Shown here: piece after piece, positions 56,293 through 64,000 of the stretch
How the letters are laid out: each line of letters begins with the position of its first letter
Position numbering within the stretch: the first letter of the stretch is position 1
Origin: Undaria pinnatifida
Lineage: Eukaryota > Sar > Phaeophyceae > Laminariales > Alariaceae
DNA: 64,000 nucleotides
NCBI GenBank assembly: GCA_012845835.1
Contig: JABAKD010000021.1
Coordinates: forward strand, 12,270,795 to 12,334,794
Direction: 5' to 3'
The notes under the pieces: generated by a model
What the model was told of the DNA's origin: nothing
What the model saw: the letters and a program-made list of their open reading frames with translations, nothing else
The model's database searches: none
Position numbers and translations under genes: made by a program

Positions 56293-56989
56293 TTTGTTCA
56301 GGTCTGTGGATGAATTGGAAAGGCGGGGAAGGAAGAGCGATCGCTAGCATCCCCCCCCCCCCACGGCGTGATGTGACCGCCGGCCGCTCTACCACGGCAT
56401 CTACCGCCGCCATCGCCGCCATCACTAGGCGGCAGCACCATCATCATCACCGACCCTTGAACACCAAAAAAAAACAAGAAAAAACAGGCAACACCACGAA
56501 GTACAATACCATCAACATTGGCATAATCAACGCCTCCAACCACATCAACGCCACGACCATCACCATCGACACTACCACCACCACCACCACCCAAACCACC
56601 AACACCACCACCAACGCCACCAATGGGCAGGAAGGGGCAAGAAGGGGGGTTTGGCGTTGTTGTGCTTGGAGGGGAACGCGCAGCGTTGGCACGGTGCCGA
56701 GAGCGGGTGTTGTGGCGGGAGTGCGCACACCCTTCGAGTTTTTATCAGGACAGTCAACCGCTAATTCAGCGTTGCAGGAGCTGAGGCGTTCTGGGCCGGG
56801 GAGGGTTGGGGTTCGGAAACTATTAATACCCGTTGTTGTGATGGAAGTGGGGTGTTGCATATTCTTGGAAGGGGAGCAGATGCGGCGGTGTTAGAGTGGG
56901 CTGTGGCAGCAGCAGTGGCAACGGCGGTAATCGCTGCGTCAACAACGGTGACAGCAGCAGCAGGCATCAGCGACCCGGTGGTGACTGCA

Positions 56990-57490
56990 GCAGCAGCAAC
57001 AGCAGCAACAACAACAGAAGCAGGAGAAACAGCAGAAAAAGCAGCGGAAGCAGCAGAAAATGCAGAAAAAGCAGAAGCAGGAGCAAAAGCAGCAGAAGCA
57101 GCAGGAGAAGCAGAAAAGGCAGCAGGAGAAGCAGCAGAAGCAGCGGAAAAAGCAGAAGCGGCAGAAAAGGCAGAAAAAGCAGCAGAAGCAGCAGAAAAAG
57201 CAGCAGAAGCAGCAGAAAAAGCAGGAGAAGCAGCAGAAAAGGCAGAAAAAGCAGCAGAAGCAGCAGGAAAAGCAGCAGAAGCAGCAGGAAAGGCAGAAAA
57301 AGCAGCAGAAGCCGCAGAAAAAGAAGCAGAAGCAGCAGAAGCAGCAGAAGAAGCAGCAGAAGAAGCAGCAGAAAAAGCAGCAGAAGCAGCAGAAAAAGCA
57401 GCAGCAGCAGCAGGAGAAGCAGCAGAATCAGCGGCAACAGCAGCAGTGGTGGCAGCGGCAGCGGCGGCAGCGGCGGCAGCGGTTGCGTGG
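56990..57490 (+). repeat. (GCAGAA)n tract, open in every plus frame
   Basis: Irregular GCAGAA, GCAGCA and GCAGGA units. Plus frames are all open: one gives AEKAAEAAEK-type sequence, one RSSRKS, one QKKQKQ; the minus strand gives Leu-rich frames. The AEK frame (56852-57520, 222 codons) resembles the Ala/Lys/Glu tail of the upstream PX-like gene, but the repeat itself explains the open frames. Confidence 0.75.
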
Positions 57491-57899
57491 GCAACAGCAA
57501 CCGCAACAGCAGCAGGCTAAACAGCGACCACCTTTTTAATCCATATTTAGTTGCTTGGGAGATTGAAGGTTTTGGCGTGCATCCTCCGCGAAGCCGGAAG
57601 TTTGGCATCCAAGTATAACATACCTGGTATGGCGCAGCAGCAGCAGCAACAGCAGCGGTAACTCCTGTAGCAAAGGTGTCGGTTGACGGCAGTCTTGACT
57701 TTTGAAGGACAACCGTCAAGGACCGGTCAAGGACGGTTTCGTACTAAACTAGTATATTACGTCTAACGAGGCCTTGACGAGACAAAACTACCATTTAGAA
57801 CGTCAACCCACATATGCGACCTGTAGCAGCGGCAGCAGCGGCATTGGTAAGATTTTGGGACAAGATTTTGGGGCGTGGTGATTGAATTCGATTTTTTTG

Positions 57900-58200
57900 C
57901 ATGTGTTGGATTGTATTTTTTGTCCGCGCGGCGGCAGCTTCTGGAGGCAAATAGGGGAGGGGAGGGGAGGGGATTACCCCGCCCCTGCTTTCGCCCTCGC
58001 GTCTCCCGCAGTTTTGTATGCGTTGGGTATAGCACTCGTTCGTGCGGCGGGGGGGGGGGGGGTTGAGAGGAGAAAAGTGGGGTAGGGGAGGGGCTCGCGT
58101 CTCTCGCAGTTTTGTTTGTGTCGGATAAAAACGTTCGTTGGGGCGGGGGAAGGATGCCCCTCCCCCCTCTCGTGTCCCTCGCAAATGTATTTTTCACCAG
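57900..58200 (+). repeat. 95-bp array, three imperfect copies
   Basis: Each copy has GCGTCTCCCGCAGTTTTGT or GCGTCTCTCGCAGTTTTGT or GTGTCCCTCGCAAATGTAT, followed by a CGTTGGG or GTCGG stretch, an ACTCGTTCGTG or ACGTTCGTTGGGG stretch and a G-rich tract. Copies at about 57990, 58098 and 58172. Confidence 0.55.
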
Positions 58201-59015
58201 GCAGCAGCGGTTGTTGTTGTGATGTTACGTTGCCGGGAGGAGGCAAGCGTTTGTTGTCCAGGGTTCGGTGGTTGGTCGATTCGATTCGATCTCGTCTGAG
58301 GAGGGCGGTTTATCATATTGGAGACGAAGCGTTACATACGTCTGCGGCGTAACTAGTTTCGTTTGACGGTAGCAGTAGCGGTCTTGATCGGGTCAGGCTG
58401 GACCGGGCGGACCAGGGAGGATCAGTTGCGCCGCGTTTTTTGTTTTGTGCAGACTCTTGCGCCGGGTCAGATCCCCTTCGGCACCAGGTTATATTGTAGT
58501 ATATGTTTCCCCACCACGAATTGGGTGTAATCCTTGGCACTAGCAAGGTGTGATGTGATGGTGTTCTTGATGCGGGTGATGATGCGAAATTAATTCCTCA
58601 GGTAGTCGACTACAGTATGCGTTGACGGCTGATGCTGTTGAAACCTTTTTCATAGTGAAATTACGGCCCCGTACGTGGTAGGCAATTATGCTCGGAGTAG
58701 TAATTCGCTTTTGGTGGCAAGAGGTCGCAGTAAACTGGGCAGGTTTTCCCTCTCGCCTCGCGAAAAGGATTGCGTGCTACGAAAAATGAAAAGAACAAAA
58801 AAAGGGGGGGTGGCAGTTTTTGGCCAAAATATTTTCGCATTGCGGGGACTCCTTAATGTTGTTCTAGACCGAATATTCGTCGTAAAATGTCGTTCTTTTT
58901 TTCCCAATGCAGCAACATATATTTCGTATGCCTCTATAAGCCAAGGGATTGTACTGCATAATAAGTTTCCGCGCTCTTTCTTTTTCGCACATCAGTTTTT
59001 TGGGTGGGAACCCAC

Positions 59016-59108
59016 TCCTTATCCCCTTTAGAGCCCCCGAAATCCCTCCCTACCTATACTAAACTCGGGTAAGATTGTGAGAAAAAAAGGGGTTCCAGTT
59101 GTAAAGCC
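59016..59108 (+). mobile_element. Family S element
   Basis: ATCCCCTTTAGAGCCCCCGA, AATCCCTCCCTACC, ATACTAAACTCGGGTAA, AAGGGGTTCCAGTTGTAAAG. Abuts the family A copy at 59110. Confidence 0.65.
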
Positions 59109-59109
59109 G

Positions 59110-59358
59110 GACGCTTGCTACGATAGAGGTAAAACTTTTCGTGTGAAATGGTTTCTAAATGACGCGCGGGGCTCCTCCTCAACCCAAAATCGTCTGAAAA
59201 TGGTGGTTATTTTTTTTGTTCTTGGCACGATTGTGGTCGTGTGCCTTGGCCATGTAGGAGTTTTCATCCGGTTAAGAGTTTAATTTTAAGCTCCTCCCTA
59301 ATTGAGGAAACCTCGCAGCAAAAAAAACTGGTGCACCCTCTATCGTAGCACGCGCGTC
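59110..59358 (+). mobile_element. Family A MITE, complete copy
   Basis: GACGCTTGCTACGATAGAGG at the left; CCCTCTATCGTAGCACGCGC at the right (ending CGTC). Inside: GGGGCTCCTCCTCAACCC, AAAATCGTCTGAAAATG, GCCTTGGCCATG, TTTTCATCCGG, AATTGAGGAAACCTCG. S elements sit on both sides. Confidence 0.8.
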
Positions 59359-59359
59359 G

Positions 59360-59443
59360 GCGTTAAGAGGCCCTGAAATCCCCCCTTGCTAATTCCTAGT
59401 AACTAATCCCCAAAAACGGGTTTCCGGTTGTAAAGGCGTTATA
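59360..59443 (+). mobile_element. Family S element
   Basis: CGTTAAGAGGCCCTGAAATC, CCCCCTTGCTAATTCC, CCCCAAAAACGGGTTTCCGG, TTGTAAAGGCGTTA. Confidence 0.65.
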
Positions 59444-59518
59444 AAGAGCTCCTTTAAGTGAAGAAGGAGGAGCCTCACAAAAAACGAGGGCCTAATATCG
59501 TCCGAATGTTCCATGCTT

Positions 59519-59800
59519 GACGCGTGCTACGATAAGAGGTGTAACACTTTTGGTCTGAAACGGTTTATGAACGACGCGGGGGCGAGGTCCTTAATTAACC
59601 CAAAATCGTCCGGAAAAAAAGTCTCTTTTTCTTGTGGTTTTCGTCGTGTAATCTAAGGGAGCCATACATGAGATATATTATTCATCCCCCGTGGCTGTTT
59701 TATGTTTGTGTCCACACAAACATGTTTTTTGGGAGATAGGTTGATGTCTTAAGATCCTAAGGTGAGGAGCCTCAGCAAAAACGGGGGCCAAAAAAAGAAA
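59519..59800 (+). mobile_element. Family A MITE, right end lost
   Basis: GACGCGTGCTACGATAAGAG at the left, then TCTGAAACGGTTTATGAACG, TTAACCCAAAATCGTCCGG, TTTTTTGGGAGATAGG, TCTTAAGATCCTAAGGTGAG, GAGCCTCAGCAAAAACG. The right terminal repeat is missing. Further partial A copies lie at about 59985-60245 and 60330-60480. Confidence 0.7.
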
Positions 59801-60704
59801 AAATCGAGTCCGAATGAATGTCCTTATCGTTTCATTCAACAGCATGCAACATAGACTATATTTGTATATACCTTGGCGGCCATATGGGATTAAAATTCAA
59901 CATGCAATATTATTATATATGTTCTTCTACCTTGGCCATGAGATTGTGCATTTCTTCTTTCATAAAACGCAATACCAAGGGTAGTATACACTTTTGTTAT
60001 GTACCTGCTCCTAGGCCATGGGGATTTTTGTGCATTTTGTTTTTTGCGTGCGCTTTCGCATTATCGCAAGATCACGTTTTCGCGCTTTCGTTTTTTCCGC
60101 AAGATCAGGTTTTCGCGCTTTCGTTTTTTTTTTCGCAAGATCGGGTTTTCGCGCTTTCGTTTTTTCGCATCCTGGAGCTCCTCAAGCGAGAAACGAGCAT
60201 CTCGCAGATAGGTCCTAGAAACAAGGGTGCGCCTCCACCGTAGGTATGTATGCTCTCATCCCGCGATAGAGGTGTAGCATGTCATCATTTTCTGGGCTCC
60301 TGGCATGAGGAGGTCACGCAATATAAATAGACGCGTGTTACGATGATAAGGGTACATTTTTTTTTTTTCCAATTTTTTTTCCTGAAAGACGAGGCTCTCC
60401 TTCTTGACTGAAAAAATCGTCGAGTTTTCATTCTTGCTTCGCACCGGAGGTTGTGTTTTGTACACCTAGAGGGGGGCGCATATATATTCAAAAACAAATA
60501 CCAGAGGAGTTTTAAGGCATTTTGGGGTGCCAAAAAGGTGTGACAGAGCTCTCCACTCAAGTCAAGAATCTTGCAGGGGAAAAACGGTGCGCACACCTGT
60601 TGTCGTATTATCGCATGGCTCAATATCTACGATATGCTGCCACGTATACATTGCGCAGCAAGCATCACATTTTCTGAGCTCACCTGGCACGAAGAGGGCT
60701 TGCG

Positions 60705-61061
60705 GACGCACGCTACGATAGAGATATATATCCCTTTTCGCCTGAAACGGTTGCTGGATGACGGGGCTCCTTAACCCTCTAAGTCGTCGGAAATTGGGAG
60801 TTCGTTATTTTCGTCGTGTGCCTACGTAGACCATGGGAGTTGTTAATATGGTCTATCTATCTAGCGCTTTTATTTTCTCCTAACCAGTTTTTGGCAGAGG
60901 TATTAACCCCTTTAGAGCCCCCGAACCCCTCCCTCTGATACTAAATCCAAATAATTTTGTCCCCAAAACCGGGTTTCCAGTTGAAGAGGTTTTTTTTTAA
61001 GCTCCCAAATCGAGGAGCACCTCGGAAAAAACGCGGTCCACCTCTATTGTAGCGTGCATCC
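60705..61061 (+). mobile_element. Family A MITE with a nested S element
   Basis: Left end GACGCACGCTACGATAGAG, right end ACCTCTATTGTAGCGTGCATC. The 357 bp include an S element at 60904-60990 (TAACCCCTTTAGAGCCCCCG ... AAACCGGGTTTCCAGTTGAA), sitting exactly where other A copies go from TTTTTGGGAGAGGT to CTTAAGCTCC. Without it the element is about 270 bp, the normal A length. Confidence 0.8.
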
Positions 61062-61529
61062 TCAACACCATCACCCGAAACATTGCTTTTTCGTGTGAAG
61101 ACGTTCTCGATCGCCGCGCAAGGTTCCCCCGACCAAAACACTTGTTATTTCTACCCGCGCTTGGTCCTAAAAGCAAGTGAACATTGTAGACTCGAGTGTA
61201 AAAACTATCATACTTCTGAAAGCCAGATCTAGTTCCACCACACTCTTTTTAGAGTGATGAGCTCAATGGATCAGAAACGGTCAGAAATATGAACAGAAAC
61301 CTTTGTCCCGAAAACGTGCAACAACAACACAATCCGTACCGCGGGATAAACCACTAGTCTAGGTAGTTTTTCCTTCTCGCTGAGGTGTGCGTTTTTCTGC
61401 TCTTCGCCCTGTGCCTCCGAGCCTTTCTTTGCCATCATCTCCTCGGTTTGTCCAAACTGAGCCGGAGCCATAGTTCGACAGCAAAGAACACGCCCTCCTG
61501 TATCCTGGCAGGGACGAGGGATCACGAGA

Positions 61530-62050
61530 GACGGGTGCTACGATATCGAGGTCGCACTTTTTGCCTGAAATGGTTTCTGAATGATGTTGGCTCCTTATTA
61601 ACCCAAATTCCAAAATCGTCGGGAACAGGTTATGACTCATTCTACGATACCCCCCTCCCAAAACCAGCGATTGTCTTTAACGAAGGGTTCATGGTTGCTC
61701 GACAGAAGGAAGGACACTACTGAAAGAAAAGTATCCATACATTTTCTTGTGTGCAAAGGTCTATCGATCGATGACGTCGGGGTGTCGGGGGACAGCGTAT
61801 TTCAGGAGATACGACCGGGAGCTGGTTTTGAAACCGCCGATTTCGTCAAAGAAAAGTTGGGGGGGGCTACCGTAGTAAGACTCTTACTTTTTCGCGTATT
61901 TTTTGTCATATTACTAGGCCGTGGGATTTTTCATCCGGTGTACCAGTTTCGTTTTTTCTTCAAATCAGTTTTTTAGGGTATGTCTTAAGCTCGTAAAGTG
62001 AGGAGCCTGAAAAAAAAAAGTGGTGCAGCACGTCTATCGTAGCACGCATC
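61530..62050 (+). mobile_element. Family A MITE with a nested C element
   Basis: Left end GACGGGTGCTACGATATCGA, right end CGTCTATCGTAGCACGCATC. A 250-bp family C element (61634-61883) splits it after AATCGTCGGGAACAGG; A resumes at TTACTTTTTCGCGTATTTTT and goes on with TTTTTCATCCGGTGTACC and GTCTTAAGCTCG. Removing the insert restores about 270 bp. Confidence 0.8.
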
Positions 62051-62489
62051 GAGAGACCTTTCTGGCGGTGAACGGTGCAGCACTCTTCGATTAAACTAAA
62101 TTTATGTTTTCCTAATGAAAAATCTATCCCATACATTTGTTTTCCTGCTGAAAAAGCTATCCCATACATTTGTTTTCCTACTGAAAAAGCTATCCCATAC
62201 AGTACTAATAAAAATACCCCGAGGCTTGTAAAAAGTGACCCTCAAAACGCGGGCGCAGCAGCTAGCAGCTCCGCAAAAGGGAATCGAGCTTTTTGACGCG
62301 GAAGAGAGCGCTCGTTGACGCGTCACATGACCACCCTCTCATCCATATACCACCCCCGGCCCCGCGCTCGCCCTTGAACGGCCCGACCACCAGCCCGCGC
62401 TCGACCCAACCGTGCCAACAGAGTAGGAGGGTGTACTAACTTCACGCATAGCCCTCGTCGTATGGCCATAGGTCGACGCAGCCCTGCAA

Positions 62490-63560
62490 TGCCGGGATGG
62501 AGCACGTCGGGTTTTCACCGACCAGGCAAACATCGCGTGCACCAAGCGAAACTAGGGGGAGGTGCGGGGCGGGGCAGGGGGGGGGGGGGGGGGGGGTATT
62601 CGTTTCATGCGCAGCCGCAGTCTAAATAAAGACCATAGACCCTCGCATCCCGACAATCTAGACAATGTCGGGACGGAGCACACCGGATCTTCACCGGGAC
62701 GAGGCAGGCATCGCGTGCACTGTGGCCAAGCGAAACGACCGGGGGGGAAAAGGTTTTATGCGCGGCCGTGGTCGTATGACCATACGAAGTACGACCCTCG
62801 CATCCCCCAACAATATCGGGACGGAGCGCGCCGGATTTTCACCGAGGGACCAGGCAGACATCGCGTTCACCAAGGAAGCGCGAAGCGCCGTGGGACATGT
62901 GCGGCGAGGACCGCGAGGATACGACAGGCGTGCTACCGCCATCTTTCACACTACCGTGTGTTTCCACCAATCCAACGCGGAACGAGTGACACTCCGTACT
63001 ACTTCACGGAGAAGAAAATACTTCTCGCACAGGCGAGGTTGCGTTGGCGCCGCGCCGCGCAGTGTCGTACCAGGTAGCACACACCACATTCAATTGCGGA
63101 TGTCCATATCACAAGAAAAAAAAAAGCACACAGCACGCGACACGACACTACGACACGAAAGCGTATGACCACAGCAAAGGAACAGGGGGTCACGCTCTCG
63201 CGCGAGCGACCTCTGGCCCCAATGAAAACCAAAGGCCCCAAAATGACCCACCCCCCTACCGTATAGCCTTTTGGCACATGCTGCCGGAGTCCGTCTTACG
63301 AGCGGTTCTTGGAAGGATGCAGTTCACCCTTCATGCGACTCGCCGAACACCACCTCACGGCGCTTCGCGCTTGGTGGGTGCAAGCAATGTCTGCGCTGCC
63401 TGGTTGGTGAAAACCCGACGTGCTCCGTCCCGGCTGAGTAGGGATGGGAGGGTCTATGGTCGTGCGACTACTACGGCCGTGCACAAACTGAGTATACGCC
63501 CCTCTACCTGCTACGGCACTCGTAGCCTTGGCCCGAGTGACAAGAAGGGTGAGCGCTGCA
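62490..63560. repeat. Family E cluster
   Basis: Four copies in about 1 kb: about 62490-62560, 62660-62740 and 62815-62890 in reverse (CGGGACGGAGC, GGATTTTCACCG, CAGGCAGACATCGCGT, CACCAAGCGAA), and 63305-63560 forward (CATGCGACTCGCCGAACACC, GGCGCTTCGCGCTTGG, GAAAACCCGACGTGCTCCG). A G run (62578-62596) follows the first. A family B end (GGTCACGCTCTCGCGCGAGC, GGCCCCAAAATGACCC) lies at 63188-63255. Confidence 0.7.
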
Positions 63561-63583
63561 TCCTCTAAAATAAGAACCACTTG

Positions 63584-63843
63584 TGACTGATTCTACGATA
63601 GCTTCCCCCCCAAGCCAGCGATTTTCTTTAACCAGAACGTTTCATGGCTGCTTTGACACGAGGAAAGACGCTATGAAAAAAATACCTTCGCATTTTTCCT
63701 TCCTTGCAAGAAACACTATTGAACGATGACGTTGGGCTGGCAAGGGGCACAATATTTAAGGAGACATCGCCGGGAGCTGGCTGGTTTCAAAACCGGCGAT
63801 TTCGTTAAAGAAAAGTTGGGGGGGGGCTACCGTAAAACGACTC
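63584..63843 (+). mobile_element. Family C element, free copy
   Basis: 260 bp matching 61634-61883: GACTGATTCTACGATAGC, CCAGCGATTTTCTTTAACC, TTCATGGCTGC, AACGATGACGTTGGG, TATTTAAGGAGACATCG, CCGGGAGCTGG, ACCGGCGATTTCGTTAAAGA, AAAAGTTGGGGGGGGGCTAC. Its two ends are imperfect inverted repeats (GACTGATTCTACGATAGC against GAGTCGTTTTACGGTAGC). No ORF. Confidence 0.75.
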
Positions 63844-64000
63844 CTGTGCAGAACATAGCCGCGAGTCGGGCAGCAGTATCCGCAGTATCGAACACCGAAA
63901 TACCTCGAGAACGGGCAGTATCCGCAGTACGTAACAACGGCGAGCACTCGCAGTTCAAACTCGCCGTGAAAATCAAAGCCAGTCCTCTAAAGGCACTGTA

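Larger units (their letters stand above)
55688..64000. other. Right-hand repeat field, no gene seen
   Basis: No exon with recognisable protein similarity or splice support. 55.7-58.4 kb is simple-sequence DNA (G-rich, GAT, GCAGAA and a 95-bp array). 59-64 kb is nearly continuous small transposons of families A, S, C and E, several nested. ORFs listed here lie on these repeats. Confidence 0.55.

Overview
This is a stretch of nuclear DNA from an intron-rich eukaryote. Genes are split into short exons (29 to 846 bp) by introns of about 0.35 to 5 kb, nearly all GT-AG, and the introns and spacers are packed with microsatellites, tandem arrays and small inverted-repeat transposons. The best guess is a photosynthetic stramenopile, probably a brown alga. 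Reasons: long introns, an LRR exon and a Cys-rich secreted protein of brown-algal flavour, and a predicted signal peptide ending in a Phe-flanked site like the heterokont plastid-targeting motif. The organism is an inference. No bacterial, organellar or intact viral gene set was seen.

Layout. 0-6.7 kb: one leucine-rich-repeat exon (703-845, minus) and a two-exon Cys-rich secreted protein (5727-6701, minus), possibly one gene. 6.7-16.3 kb: no convincing gene, only repeats. 16.6-33.2 kb (minus): a nine-exon lysocardiolipin/lysophospholipid acyltransferase (LCLAT1/AGPAT type), 399 codons over 16.7 kb, all nine exon phases agreeing. 33.2-38.2 kb: a 600 bp foldback element, a tRNA-like SINE head and a possible tiny membrane protein. 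38.2-43.4 kb (plus): a four-exon ankyrin-repeat protein. 44.4-50.4 kb (minus): a complete three-exon Dim1/TXNL4A (U5 snRNP 15 kDa protein), 142 aa. 50.8-55.7 kb (plus): a five-exon, 477 aa protein with a targeting leader, a PX-like domain, a glycine zipper and an Ala/Lys helical tail; it is divergent from Dim1 across 381 bp. 55.7-64 kb: simple repeats, then a graveyard of nested small transposons.

The repeats form definable families (names A-G and S are mine). A is a 260-290 bp MITE whose ends read GCTACGATAGAGGT inward. B is a short element with the palindrome CACTCGCGCGAGTG near its ends. C is a 250-260 bp element ending in CTACGATA plus C-runs. S is an 85-90 bp element bounded by TAACCCCTTT and AAAGGGGTTA. 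D carries a conserved KMSFDEIFDLTA-like stretch. E, F and G are dispersed or paired repeats. S is inserted inside A, and C inside another A, giving a relative age order. One A copy has an internal piece amplified into a five-unit tandem array.

No obvious multi-gene system (cluster, defence island, virus) is present. The genes appear to be ordinary unlinked housekeeping and lineage-specific genes; the least familiar are the PX/glycine-zipper protein and the Cys-rich secreted protein.
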